DNA from: Spirochaetales bacterium | GTDB lineage: Bacteria > Spirochaetota > Spirochaetia > SZUA-6 > RPPD01 | Assembly: GCA_016929065.1 (NCBI GenBank) | Contig: JAFGJO010000065.1 | Location: 21,928-85,927 of the forward strand | DNA length: 64,000 nucleotides | Direction: 5' to 3' | Shown here: positions 26,118 through 35,304 of the stretch, piece by piece | Layout: each line of letters starts with the position of its first letter | Numbering within the stretch: position 1 is the stretch's first letter | Program-made: the position numbers and the translations under genes | The notes under the pieces: model-generated | Database searches by the model: none | Told to the model about the DNA's origin: nothing | The model's input: only the letters and a program-made list of their open reading frames with translations

Positions 26118-26229
26118 CGTTTTTATTGAGGAACAGTTTCGGGAATTGTCGGGTTCAATTCCCACCTTCTCCTTGTTTTTTATTGCGGACACATTACGGG
26201 ATTCGCCGGGTTAGCTTCCCGCCTTCTCC
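26118..26229 (+). repeat. Two degenerate tandem copies of the tRNA-Ala 3' half
   Basis: Two units of about 57 bases follow the tRNA. Each starts TTTTTATTG and ends with T-arm plus acceptor-like sequence, at 26148-26172 and 26205-26229, resembling the end of the tRNA and diverging stepwise. They lack an anticodon arm. Confidence 0.7.
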
Positions 26230-26251
26230 CCAATTGTTAACTACAGCTATT

Positions 26252-27868
26252 ATGGGAAATGATTTTATAGATCCGGAAATTGCCAGCCTGCTGGGAATTC
26301 AGGAAGACAAAAAAGAAACGCCTCCAAAATTTGACAATCTGTTTGAAGGAGACAGGGGGAGTGCTCCTGATCCCATGACTGATGTCCCTCTCAAAAAAGA
26401 TTTCAAAAAAATCTCCAGAATCCTCGGCAATCCGCATCCGGCGTTCGGCGACAAGGATTTTTACAACAAAGCACTTTCGGGCGAAGGGAAAGAAGCTGCA
26501 CGCTTCCATGATTTGTTCGGTAAGTTCCTGAAAGCACAAACACCAGAAGACAAATCAATGTTCCGTGGAAGGGTCATTCCCGCATTCTGGGACATGCTCT
26601 CGTTTATCGCGGCAAAAATCAATACCAAACTGCCGATTTACAAAATGCTGATGCTGCGGTTCGGCATGGTATCACCCGCATTTCTCTCCAACGAACAGCG
26701 GATGATTCTTGCCAAGGTGAATATTCCAAACAATACCGGCGAAACAGTCTATTACCAGGATGAATGGCTGCTGCGCATCGCGCTCGGCCAGGAACGGCCG
26801 TCCGCGACTGATGAAGTCCAGCAGAAAAATCTGGACAGTTCTCAGAAAAAAATCGACAAAATGGAAAAACGGCGCGGACAACGCGATGCAGAAATTTCCG
26901 TCCTCAGGAACAAGGTCGTCCAGCTTGATGAGACGGAAAGCTTTCTTTTGGACAAGGTGAAAAGCCTGTTGCAGCATGACATCCGTGATGACCTGGGCGG
27001 GCTTAAGACATGTTTCAACGGCGAACAGCGGAAACTGATCACTGAAATCAATGATATCTTCCGCCGGCTTTCACTCATCGACCGTGACATGGCACGATCT
27101 TATTCATCGATCGAAAGTATAGACAAGGAGCTTGAAGAACTGGAACGCCGCACCGAAGGAATGGATATCGATTCTTCTGTGGATACTGCGACCATTGTAT
27201 CGGAGTTCAACGCGCTGCGGCAGATGACAAAACTGTGTGTCGGCAGAAAGGGAAATCACTTTCCGGTGTTGTTGAAAAACTACTTTTATGCAAATGACCG
27301 GCAGCTTGGTATCCGAGAAAACGTCATTAATATTATGGCTGATGTTGAAACACTTGACCCGGGACTATTTATTCGCCGCTACCGCGAACAGGACAACAGA
27401 ATCGTGCCGAATGTTTTGCTTCTCCCCAATTACGGTGAGGTCGGCATATGCTGGCAGCCGTTTGAAAAATATAACCGCTCCACAAGCCGCGGCAGAATTG
27501 CAATCCCCATTTTTCCAAAGACTTTGTTGCCGACCGTCGTTTCGGCCCTGGGAGATCTCCGCTGGCAGGTTGCCAAGGAACGCGCCCAGCATCGCTGGAT
27601 GGAAGAAGGCCTTACCGGCCGCTACTATATGTGGTTTTCCGAAACAAAACAGAGGGGTGATGTCAAGGATGCATTCATCCGGGATTATATACTGTGGATA
27701 ACCAAGGAATCCGACGGAATTCAAAAACTGGAGCGTGAAGTACGCGGCATTTTCTGGCGTTCCCTGCCATTCCCGAATGAGGTCAAACTCAAACTGAAAA
27801 ACCGCGGGTTTGTTTATAATGAACTCTGCAAAAAAGACCAGAATATCGCAATGTCAGACGGGTATTAA
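26252..27868 (+). CDS. Unrecognised cytoplasmic coiled-coil protein
   Basis: A 538-residue soluble protein starting MGNDFIDPEIASLLG; no signal peptide or membrane helix. Residues about 185-310 are highly charged and heptad-like, predicting coiled coil (DSSQKKIDKMEKRRGQRDAEI). The flanking parts look globular, with a conserved-looking C-terminal section (LPNYGEVGICWQPFEKYNRS). I do not recognise the family and propose no function. The frame stays open upstream through the tRNA gene, so the ATG at 26252 is the first sensible start, although it lacks a clear ribosome site. It may be a lineage-specific gene. Confidence 0.75.
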   Translation: MGNDFIDPEIASLLGIQEDKKETPPKFDNLFEGDRGSAPDPMTDVPLKKDFKKISRILGNPHPAFGDKDFYNKALSGEGKEAARFHDLFGKFLKAQTPEDKSMFRGRVIPAFWDMLSFIAAKINTKLPIYKMLMLRFGMVSPAFLSNEQRMILAKVNIPNNTGETVYYQDEWLLRIALGQERPSATDEVQQKNLDSSQKKIDKMEKRRGQRDAEISVLRNKVVQLDETESFLLDKVKSLLQHDIRDDLGGLKTCFNGEQRKLITEINDIFRRLSLIDRDMARSYSSIESIDKELEELERRTEGMDIDSSVDTATIVSEFNALRQMTKLCVGRKGNHFPVLLKNYFYANDRQLGIRENVINIMADVETLDPGLFIRRYREQDNRIVPNVLLLPNYGEVGICWQPFEKYNRSTSRGRIAIPIFPKTLLPTVVSALGDLRWQVAKERAQHRWMEEGLTGRYYMWFSETKQRGDVKDAFIRDYILWITKESDGIQKLEREVRGIFWRSLPFPNEVKLKLKNRGFVYNELCKKDQNIAMSDGY

Positions 27869-28069
27869 ACTTTTTTTCATAAAACAGCGTTATCAATATC
27901 TCCAGCCTGAATGGTAAAAAGATGTATCCAATACGATGGCGGCAAAAAAGATATTCTTGATATTAATCAATACTGTGATATAGTTTTACTAAACACACTG
28001 TTTTATTGCAACAGATTCCCCGGAAAAGTGTTATAGTATACATGACTGGAACAGCAGAAGGATTGCAGT

Positions 28070-28882
28070 ATTAAATCAAAGAAGAAAAAACAGAACTATA
28101 AAAAAGATTTTATCACCATCGAAACCGCTGACAAAATAAAACTGGAATACCAGATTGCCACCCCGCTGATCCGGTTTGCATCTTTTTTAATAGATTTTGG
28201 AATTTTGTGGGTACTATTTTTTTTACTCAAATGGCTCGCTGAAGTCCTCAGTTTCAGCTTTTTTTTCCCGGAAAACAGTGATGATGCCATGTTTACTGCG
28301 ATGAGCATATTCTTCTATTATTTGCTGTATTTTGTACTGTATTGGGGATATTACATGGTCCAGGAGATCATCCTGGAAGGCCGGACCATCGGAAAACTCA
28401 TTTTCAGGCTCAGGGTCATTCCGGTAAAGGGCGGACGGCTCCAGCTGCCGGCAATTATCCTCCGCAATTTTCTCCGGTTTGTTGACCAGGATTTTACTGT
28501 GTTTATCGGCGCAACGATCAGCATGCTTGTCAGCAAGGAGTACCGGAGGATCGGGGACCTGGCTGCAGGAACTGTCGTTATCAGGGAAAACAAACTTCTT
28601 TCCATTGAAACCGCATTTCTGTGGCGGAAAAATCATCAGCTCCGGGATGTACTCCCTGATTCCGCAACAGTAATTTTAAAGAAACTGTCGGAACAGGACC
28701 TCTATGTCATTGGGCGGCTGTTGAATGAATATCATTCCATCCCCGAACCCCGGCGGACACAGCTTGTCACGGGAATGGCAGAGACAATCCGGAAAAAGAT
28801 ACAGGACGGGAATTTGTATACAAACCCGCTTTTGTATGTAAAAGAAATTTACGCAAGGCATCACCATGGCAACACTGTCTGA
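28070..28882 (+). CDS. RDD-family membrane protein with a probable ATT start
   Basis: About 270 residues. The RDD-domain hallmarks are IRFASFLIDFGILWVLFFLLKW, the GRTIGKLIFRLRV loop, and YRRIGDLAAGTVVI; a cytoplasmic helical tail of about 90 residues follows. The coding frame clearly extends upstream of the first TTG at 28205, through KKDFITIETADKIKLEYQI, as RDD proteins normally begin. No ATG, GTG or TTG exists there before the stop at 28043. The best start is ATT at 28070, seven bases after AAGGA. The ten-codon frame beginning ATG at 28042 stops across this ATT, which would allow coupled initiation. It opens the MoxR operon. Confidence 0.75.
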   Translation: MKSKKKKQNYKKDFITIETADKIKLEYQIATPLIRFASFLIDFGILWVLFFLLKWLAEVLSFSFFFPENSDDAMFTAMSIFFYYLLYFVLYWGYYMVQEIILEGRTIGKLIFRLRVIPVKGGRLQLPAIILRNFLRFVDQDFTVFIGATISMLVSKEYRRIGDLAAGTVVIRENKLLSIETAFLWRKNHQLRDVLPDSATVILKKLSEQDLYVIGRLLNEYHSIPEPRRTQLVTGMAETIRKKIQDGNLYTNPLLYVKEIYARHHHGNTV

Positions 28883-29906
28883 CAAGTTCATTGAAGAGCG
28901 CAAAGAACATTGGGAACGCATCCGCACCATCATACTGGCGATCCGGCGCGGGGGATATCGCCGCCTCTCCTCCGATGATGCCCGCGATTTTCCGAACCTT
29001 TACAGAAAAATCTGTACCGATTCAGAGACCGCAAAAACCCTAGAACTTGCCCCCGACACCTGTGAATACATCAATACTCTTGTGCTGCAGGCCCACAGTC
29101 TGTTATACGCACCGCCGAAAAAATCACCTTCCCGCTTTCTCAGGTTTTTTACCTATGAGTTCCCCCATGCATTCGTACAAAATCTTCTCCCCATCGGGAT
29201 CATTTTCCTCTTGTTTTTCGGGGTCGGCCTGGCATCATTCTTTTATGTGTTGTTCAATCCCGACCAGGCAGCCGCAATCATCGGCGAGGGTCAAGTGGCA
29301 TTCATGCAGCATGCCTTCGCAGAAGAAGCAATCCGGACCGCCGAAGAAAATGTGCAGATGGCCGGCCATTATATCATCAACAATGTCTCAATTGCATTTT
29401 TCAGCTTTGTGCTGGGAATCACATTCGGCATATTGACGCTGTTTATCATCTTTCAGAATGCATTGATCATCGGCGGGGCTTTGGGTGTCGTGGTTGCGCA
29501 CGGACACGGGGGAAACCTTTTTTCATTTATCATTGCCCACGGCTCATTCGAGCTTTTGGGGATTTGTCTTGCAGCCGGAGCAGGCCTTTCAATCGGCCTG
29601 TCCATGATTCTGCCGACAGAGGAAAAACGGACAACCGCCATACAGAATAAAGCCCAGGAAGTCATGCCAATTATCCTTGTGGCGGCTATCTTCATTACGA
29701 TTGCCGCATTCATTGAAGGATTTATTTCTGCCTCATATTCTCCTATTGCCATCAAAATCGCAATTGCAGTCGTCTCCTTCCTTATTGTCGTATTGTATGC
29801 CCAATTTGCATTTATCCGGCGGTTTTTCCGGCTGTCAAAAATAAAACGAAAACAAAAAAAGCAGACAAAATGGCTCCGAAAACTCAAAGGAGGACTACGA
29901 AAATGA
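28866..29906 (+). CDS. SpoIIM-superfamily membrane protein
   Basis: A 346-residue protein of the stage II sporulation protein M/DUF95 superfamily. The N-terminal 100 residues are cytoplasmic (MATLSDKFIEERKEHWERI, a typical opening for this group), followed by about six helices, with the family segment NNVSIAFFSFVLGITFG and FIIAHGSFELLGI. Non-sporulating bacteria have it beside MoxR and DUF58 genes, as here. It overlaps the RDD gene by 17 bases and the next gene by four (ATGA). Function unknown; likely a membrane complex with its neighbours. Confidence 0.85.
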   Translation: MATLSDKFIEERKEHWERIRTIILAIRRGGYRRLSSDDARDFPNLYRKICTDSETAKTLELAPDTCEYINTLVLQAHSLLYAPPKKSPSRFLRFFTYEFPHAFVQNLLPIGIIFLLFFGVGLASFFYVLFNPDQAAAIIGEGQVAFMQHAFAEEAIRTAEENVQMAGHYIINNVSIAFFSFVLGITFGILTLFIIFQNALIIGGALGVVVAHGHGGNLFSFIIAHGSFELLGICLAAGAGLSIGLSMILPTEEKRTTAIQNKAQEVMPIILVAAIFITIAAFIEGFISASYSPIAIKIAIAVVSFLIVVLYAQFAFIRRFFRLSKIKRKQKKQTKWLRKLKGGLRK

Positions 29907-30865
29907 CAGAACTGCGGCCAATGACCCTGGGGACTATTTTTGACCGGACCATCAAGGCAGTATTCAACAAGGACGCGATGAAAATAATCGGGATATTCTC
30001 GGGACTGATTATTGCAGGCATCGGGGGAATAATAGGAATTTCTTTCTGGATCGGCCCGTCAATCTGGTCAAACTTCCTGGATGGCGCATTTGCCGGTACA
30101 ATTCTGAACGGAATCGCGATGATTGCGGTGGCCGTGATACTTGGTTTTATCGTGCTGTTAATTTACATCGTCTATGTCCTCACCGCCTCTGATGTATTCA
30201 GCAAACGATTTCTCCAGCAGCCGATACTTCTTCGGAAAACAATATTTTCGAAACTGCGGCTCATCCCCCGGTATCTGTTCTATCTGCTTTTGATCAGCAT
30301 TCTGTATGGAGTGTTTTTTGCCTTATACTTTTTATCTATCTTTGCCCTGTCGCGCCTGGCAGAAATTTCCCCAGTGTTGTCCATGCTCGGCATTATTGGA
30401 GCAGTTGTTGTACTGGGCGGGTTTATGACATTGCTTCAAACTTTTTTATGCCCCGCAGTGCCATGCATGGTCGTTGAAAATCACGGCGCATGGAAATCCA
30501 TTATGCGGTCATTCAAACTCATCAAACCGAATTTTTTCCGGGTACTGGGCGTGTCGTTTTTATTTCAAATTATCCTCACTGCCCTGATGTATTTTGTCAT
30601 GTTTCTTTTTGCCATCCCGTTCAGCATCTTCATGGCAATCTCGGCATCACAGGGCGCACCCAGCGACACCTGGCTCATGATGATGCCCATCATGCTTGCC
30701 GCCATGTATATCCCGGCAATTATCGTTCATGAAAGCCTTTCCCACGCATTCAACGTGGTTATCTTCTACAACCAAAAAATCAAGACCGAGGGATATGGCG
30801 CCGAGCAATTGGCCGAATCGTTTATCTCGAGCATCCCACATGAGGGGGAACCGCCCGTTTCATGA
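29903..30865 (+). CDS. Polytopic membrane protein of the MoxR operon
   Basis: A 320-residue protein with about six hydrophobic helices. It starts MTELRPMTLGTIFDRTIKAVF, as proteins of the glycerophosphodiesterase-membrane-domain-like group do, and contains the conserved-looking CMVVENHGAWKSIMRSFKLIKPNF. The ATG at 29903 has a strong AAAGGAGG site and overlaps the preceding stop. No enzymatic motif is seen. Gene order suggests a structural partner of the RDD and SpoIIM proteins. Confidence 0.75.
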   Translation: MTELRPMTLGTIFDRTIKAVFNKDAMKIIGIFSGLIIAGIGGIIGISFWIGPSIWSNFLDGAFAGTILNGIAMIAVAVILGFIVLLIYIVYVLTASDVFSKRFLQQPILLRKTIFSKLRLIPRYLFYLLLISILYGVFFALYFLSIFALSRLAEISPVLSMLGIIGAVVVLGGFMTLLQTFLCPAVPCMVVENHGAWKSIMRSFKLIKPNFFRVLGVSFLFQIILTALMYFVMFLFAIPFSIFMAISASQGAPSDTWLMMMPIMLAAMYIPAIIVHESLSHAFNVVIFYNQKIKTEGYGAEQLAESFISSIPHEGEPPVS

Positions 30866-31518
30866 AAATATTTTCCCGGTATTGTTTCATTCTGTTCCTC
30901 ATCATGGCCATCGGCAGTGCCGTTTCCAGTTGTGACCGGCCTCTTCGCGCACTCCCTCAAAAGCAGGATGTTGATACCGCACTTGAAGCAATCCGGAAAG
31001 ATAAAATCATGGACATGAACAACCAGGCGATGATGAATGCCCTGTTCGGGAACATCGGCAAATGGCTGACAGACAACAACCTCATTATCCGCATCCTGCT
31101 GATTTCATTATGTTCTGCCGGTGTAATGATTGGTATGTATCTGCTCATTCGCTTTATCACCGGCAAACGCCACATCAAGGCGAGCCGTGACATCATTGAG
31201 GACACCTACGCTGAATTGAAATTCCAGCCGGAAAAACTTGCCGCGCTGGTGAAAAATCAGGAATACGGCAAGGCAATCTGCTATCTGCATAATGCAACGA
31301 TTCTGATCCTGATCGCCGAAAAAATCCTGCGGGCAAAAAACCTCACCAACCGGTCTGTCCACGCCGCGATAAAAGACAGCGGCCAGCAGGAAGCATTCAG
31401 CCGTATTGCACAGGAAAGCGAACGGGTTCTGTTTGACGGGTATGATGCCCTCAAATCTGATTATGAGGAATGTTTTCTTTTGTTTAAAGCCAATTTTACG
31501 GGGAGGACGCCAAAATGA
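30862..31518 (+). CDS. Membrane protein with lipoprotein-like signal (DUF4129-like position)
   Basis: A 218-residue protein. The first 24 residues form a signal with a possible lipobox AVSSC; a second helix lies near residues 73-97, and the C-terminal 120 residues are a soluble helical domain (ELKFQPEKLAALVKNQEYGKA is its start). Size, topology and the place between the membrane genes and the DUF4350-like gene fit the DUF4129 slot of MoxR operons, but the sequence match is weak. It overlaps both neighbours by four bases. Confidence 0.65.
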   Translation: MKIFSRYCFILFLIMAIGSAVSSCDRPLRALPQKQDVDTALEAIRKDKIMDMNNQAMMNALFGNIGKWLTDNNLIIRILLISLCSAGVMIGMYLLIRFITGKRHIKASRDIIEDTYAELKFQPEKLAALVKNQEYGKAICYLHNATILILIAEKILRAKNLTNRSVHAAIKDSGQQEAFSRIAQESERVLFDGYDALKSDYEECFLLFKANFTGRTPK

Positions 31519-32648
31519 AACGGCTCATCCCCCTGTTTGTCGTATTGTCATTGTTCGCAGGAATCCTGGGATACGGCGGTTACCTGCTCGTCTCGTTTTT
31601 CGGTTCATACGAACCAAAAGAAAAAGATCTTGACCGCTATCTCTCAGCATGGGAAACAGATATTTCAATTGAACTGCTGAAAAAACTCGGGTATTTTCCC
31701 GAAATAAAATTATTCAATTATAACCGCGATGACTTTTCATGTATCGTAAAAATAAAACCCGAAACAATCGAGATCGCCGCGCTGCGGGAATGGGTAAAAG
31801 AAGGCCGAAGGTGTATTATTTTTTACGCGGATGATTATGATTCTCCGCAACTTTTGAGAGTGTATCCAGGCAGGCAATTCACTGCCGAAGTCAACGACCT
31901 GTTCTGCGCCACCGACAGACCGCTTGACTATGAAATAATGCAGACAAGCCGGAATGCAGTCACCCCGATTGCCTATTACAAACAACACCAATACATCGCA
32001 TATGAACGAGTACATGGCGGGGAAATAATCCATATTGCGAATACGAGCTTGATCACGGATAAAAATATACTGAAGAGCGATAATGCACTGTTTTTCAATA
32101 ATCTGGTCAAAGACTATTATAACCAGATCATTGTCATTGAGCAGATCCATCAAACATCGACAGAAAAATGGGAATCCGAAGAATCAGACTTTTTCCTGTT
32201 CAACGGAATGTTTTTGCTGCTCCTGTGGCAGATAATTATCCTCGCATTTGTTTTTATCATCATAAATCGGAAACGGTTTGGCCCGATCGTTGACCGCGAA
32301 AAATATCTGCAGCGGTCTCTGATACACCATCTTGAAGCCACCGGGGATTTTTATGAAAAGACAGGAAAAAGTTTTATAGTTAAAGACATTCTCGACCAGT
32401 TCTTTTATTCACGGCTCCGCCGTCTGCTGCGCACCCACAGTACAGATACAACCGAACTGCACAGCATGGTAAAACAGCGTTTCCAGAATGTTGCAGGAAA
32501 ACTTTTCTCGACATTGGTAAAGCGAAAAAACCTGGAAAAACAGGATACTGAACGGGAACATTTGATCAAAAAACTGAAAGGAGTTGAAGCATCATCATGG
32601 CAAAAACAAAAACACCAAAAGACTTCCAGAGCCTCCACCAAAAATTGA
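31515..32648 (+). CDS. DUF4350-like membrane protein
   Basis: A 377-residue protein: an N-terminal helix (residues 5-28), an extracytoplasmic domain of about 200 residues resembling the class-I glutamine-amidotransferase-like fold of DUF4350 (LREWVKEGRRCIIFYADDY), a second helix near 230-252, and a cytoplasmic basic tail after the conserved KRFGPIVDREKYLQRS. Such proteins accompany MoxR ATPases. It overlaps the MoxR gene by 52 bases; its last residues are poorly constrained. Confidence 0.75.
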   Translation: MKRLIPLFVVLSLFAGILGYGGYLLVSFFGSYEPKEKDLDRYLSAWETDISIELLKKLGYFPEIKLFNYNRDDFSCIVKIKPETIEIAALREWVKEGRRCIIFYADDYDSPQLLRVYPGRQFTAEVNDLFCATDRPLDYEIMQTSRNAVTPIAYYKQHQYIAYERVHGGEIIHIANTSLITDKNILKSDNALFFNNLVKDYYNQIIVIEQIHQTSTEKWESEESDFFLFNGMFLLLLWQIIILAFVFIIINRKRFGPIVDREKYLQRSLIHHLEATGDFYEKTGKSFIVKDILDQFFYSRLRRLLRTHSTDTTELHSMVKQRFQNVAGKLFSTLVKRKNLEKQDTEREHLIKKLKGVEASSWQKQKHQKTSRASTKN

Positions 32649-33565
32649 GCAGCTCTTTGCAGACAATTGTCAAAGGGCAGGAAGAGGTCATACAGTTTGT
32701 CGTCCTCGCATTGCTGAACAATGGACATATTCTTCTGGAAGGCCTGCCCGGCCTGGGAAAAACACTCATTGCGAATGCGCTCAGTTATATAGTGGGAGCT
32801 GAGTTCAAACGGGTACAGTTTACCCCTGACCTCATGCCGTCCGACATTATCGGAACGACAGTATTCCATTATGAAAAAAATGCCTTTGTTGTAAAAAAGG
32901 GCCCCATATTCACCAATTTCCTTTTGGCCGACGAAATAAACCGTACCCCGGCAAAAACCCAGGCAGCCCTGCTTGAGGCAATGCAGGAGGGACAGGTGAC
33001 CATCGACGGCAGAAATTACAAACTAGATGATCCGTTTATCACCATCGCGACCCAAAACCCCATTGAGCTTGAAGGCACGTACCCGCTTCCCGAAGCACAG
33101 CTTGACCGGTTTATGTGCAAAATTATCGTCAGCTACCCGTCTGCCGGGCAGGAAAAGGAAATGTTATTAATGTTCAAGGAGGGATTTGACTCGTCCCGGC
33201 TGGGCGACACGTCGCTGAAACCGGTGTGCACGAAAAAAGACCTGCTCGAATACAAAGACTCGCTGGACAGTGTAAATGTGGAAGATTCGATCATCAATTA
33301 CATCTATGAAATCATCGATACAACCCGAAAAACACCGGGCATTGAGGTCGGTGCGTCCCCGCGCGGGGGAATCGCTTTGCTGAAAATCAGCCGGGCACTC
33401 GCGGCAATCCGGGGCCGGGAGTTTGTTGTTCCGGACGACGTGAAAGACTCCTGTTTTCCCGTGCTCCGTCATCGCATCATTCTTGAATCGTCTGCGGAAC
33501 TTGAAGGCCATTCAGCCGATGACTTTCTCCGGTCGGTATTGGGGAGGGTAAAAGTCCCCCGATGA
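32597..33565 (+). CDS. MoxR-family AAA+ ATPase
   Basis: A 322-residue AAA+ chaperone-like ATPase. Walker A is GLPGLGKT (residues 49-56), Walker B is LLADEINRTP, sensor 1 is ITIATQNPIELEGTYPLPEAQLDRF, and the C-terminal lid has GASPRGGIALLKISRA. MoxR proteins act with partners carrying von Willebrand-type domains, here probably the DUF58 protein that follows with a four-base overlap. AAAGGAG lies upstream of the ATG within the previous gene. Confidence 0.95.
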   Translation: MAKTKTPKDFQSLHQKLSSSLQTIVKGQEEVIQFVVLALLNNGHILLEGLPGLGKTLIANALSYIVGAEFKRVQFTPDLMPSDIIGTTVFHYEKNAFVVKKGPIFTNFLLADEINRTPAKTQAALLEAMQEGQVTIDGRNYKLDDPFITIATQNPIELEGTYPLPEAQLDRFMCKIIVSYPSAGQEKEMLLMFKEGFDSSRLGDTSLKPVCTKKDLLEYKDSLDSVNVEDSIINYIYEIIDTTRKTPGIEVGASPRGGIALLKISRALAAIRGREFVVPDDVKDSCFPVLRHRIILESSAELEGHSADDFLRSVLGRVKVPR

Positions 33566-34881
33566 AGAACAGCGCCTGGCCTGCACGAAAAACTATCGTT
33601 CTCTTTGCTCTGCCGCTCGCATTGATAATTCTGGCATTTTTCTGGCCAACGCTCGGCATGTGGTGGCCGTGGGCAAATCTGCTCGCGCTGGTGGTTCTCC
33701 TCTTTGACGGAGTATTCAGCCCCCGGTACCGCAAAAAAGTCGTTCTCTCTTTTTCAATCCCCGAAACATGCAGACTTCATGCCCCGACTGTGTTTCAGCT
33801 CGAGGTGACGAACAATAACCTGCTCCCGGTGAAGTTCTCTTTTCTCTTTGATTTTGACATTTCGTTCAAGCGGGATTACAGCAAAACAAAACTCCGGGTG
33901 GGCCCCAAAGACCAGAAAACATTTACCATGGAGCTGTTTCCGAAAAGGCGGGGAACATTCACCACAGAAAACATCTACATAAAAGGCAGTTCGCTTTTCG
34001 GTTTTGTCTCGTTTTACCACACGGTTCCCTGCGCAGTGAGTTTTCGGGTTCCTCCCTTTATCCGCCCGATGAACCAGATATTCAAAATAACCCAGAAAGT
34101 GCTGCTGCAGCATGAGGGGTTTCAAAAAAGCGCGTATTTCGGCGAAGGCCGCGAGTTTGAAATGCTCCGCGATTACATCACCGGCGATTCATTCAACCGG
34201 ATCGACTGGAGTGCCACGGCGCGGCGGCGGAAACCTATTACACGTGTCTATAAAATTGAAAACACAATGGAAGTTGCCTTGTGTATCGACTGCGGCCGAA
34301 TCATGTCTACCGAAATTCAGGGGATGTCGCTCCTGGATTATGCAGTCGATGCAGCCCTGATCCTTGCCTATTCCGCAATCAAAAATTATGACCCGGTAAG
34401 CCTCACCTGCTTTGGCCAGAAAATAAAACATTATATTCCGCCGATCAAAAACAAAAACGACATTCAAAAACTCAGCCTGCTTTTGTCAGAAGTCGAGTTT
34501 GAACACTCAGAACCGAACTATCAGTATGCACTTGGATTTTTAAGCAAACAGCTCACCAAGCGGAGCCTTGTGGTGTTTCTCACTGATATCATCGATGACT
34601 CCAATCTCGCCCTGTACCACAAGCTTTTCTCGGTCATGAGCAAACGGCACAAAATCATGCTGGTCTGTATCCGCGACAAAAATCTTTTTATCACCAGTGA
34701 GGCGGTCGTCGACCAGAACACCTCCATTTATACAAAAGCGGCAGCCGCCGACCTCATCCTACGCCGAAGCAAGACCATTCACAGCCTGCGCCACGCAGGA
34801 ATTGATGTACTGGATGTATACCCAGAAGATGTTTCCGCAAAGCTTTTGAATCAGTATCTGAAAATCAAGAGCCGGAATTAA
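33562..34881 (+). CDS. DUF58 (vWA-like) membrane-anchored protein
   Basis: A 439-residue protein with two N-terminal helices (residues 10-50), a beta-rich region, then the DUF58 signature (EFEMLRDYITGDSFNRIDWSATARR, split here as FEMLRDY and GDSFNRIDW) near residue 200-220, and a vWA-like fold beginning VALCIDCG, where the usual DxSxS metal site is DCGRI and so degenerate. It is the expected MoxR partner and the last gene of the seven-gene operon. Confidence 0.88.
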   Translation: MKNSAWPARKTIVLFALPLALIILAFFWPTLGMWWPWANLLALVVLLFDGVFSPRYRKKVVLSFSIPETCRLHAPTVFQLEVTNNNLLPVKFSFLFDFDISFKRDYSKTKLRVGPKDQKTFTMELFPKRRGTFTTENIYIKGSSLFGFVSFYHTVPCAVSFRVPPFIRPMNQIFKITQKVLLQHEGFQKSAYFGEGREFEMLRDYITGDSFNRIDWSATARRRKPITRVYKIENTMEVALCIDCGRIMSTEIQGMSLLDYAVDAALILAYSAIKNYDPVSLTCFGQKIKHYIPPIKNKNDIQKLSLLLSEVEFEHSEPNYQYALGFLSKQLTKRSLVVFLTDIIDDSNLALYHKLFSVMSKRHKIMLVCIRDKNLFITSEAVVDQNTSIYTKAAAADLILRRSKTIHSLRHAGIDVLDVYPEDVSAKLLNQYLKIKSRN

Positions 34882-34891
34882 CCTGAAGTGT

Positions 34892-34922
34892 TTTCACGCA
34901 AAGGTCGCAGAGAAACGCAGAG
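34892..34922 (+). repeat. Dispersed CGCAAAGG/CGCAGAG-type repeat
   Basis: TTCACGCAAAGG followed by CGCAGAGAAACGCAGAG. An inverted, diverged partner is at 35021-35052, so the two could form a long hairpin. Confidence 0.6.
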
Positions 34923-35004
34923 CTGTTGTCAGTCAAATAAAACAGCTTCCATAAAAGAAAATAGTCAAACACGAAAAAAGAATATTTATTTATTATTTAT
35001 GCTT

Positions 35005-35304
35005 TTACGGTTGTTTTTTTCCCTCTGTGTGCTTTGTGCCTCTGTGTGAAATCTTCTTCTTTTCTTGCTCATCTTCCAGCAGGCCCTTTTCCCTGATTAT
35101 CCGCGAGGTATACCATCGTGAGGCAAGCGCAGTGCCGAACAAACCGGCAAGAAAAAAACCGATGATCACATAGGGCACTGCGGAAACAGGGATTTTCCCG
35201 TTAAAGAAAACATTGGCCACCAGAAATCCGCCGCCGGTGAGAACACCCAGGATCACGGTATTGATGAGAACGGTCGCCAGAAACAGCGGCCTTTTAATTT
35301 TCAT
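35005..35304 (-). CDS. Small two-helix membrane protein
   Basis: A 99-residue protein starting MKIKRPLFLATVLI with two hydrophobic helices (about residues 5-27 and 40-60) and a charged tail. The last 15 or so residues (ISHRGTKHTEGKKQ) are encoded by a dispersed repeat and are probably acquired. It overlaps the end of lspA copy 2 by 11 bases, and an in-frame ATG at 35334 would lengthen the overlap. Unknown function; co-transcription with lspA is likely. Confidence 0.6.
   Translation of the reverse strand: MKIKRPLFLATVLINTVILGVLTGGGFLVANVFFNGKIPVSAVPYVIIGFFLAGLFGTALASRWYTSRIIREKGLLEDEQEKKKISHRGTKHTEGKKQP
35021..35052 (-). repeat. Dispersed CACAGAGGCACAAAG-type repeat inside a coding end
   Basis: On the minus strand it reads TTCACACAGAGGCACAAAG then CACACAGAGG, forming the C-terminal codons of the small membrane protein. 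It is the inverted partner of 34892-34922. Confidence 0.6.

Noticed and set aside
26072..26251. N-terminal extension of the coiled-coil protein through the tRNA
   Set aside because: It overlaps tRNA-Ala and the tandem repeats; the ATG at 26252 is the sensible start.
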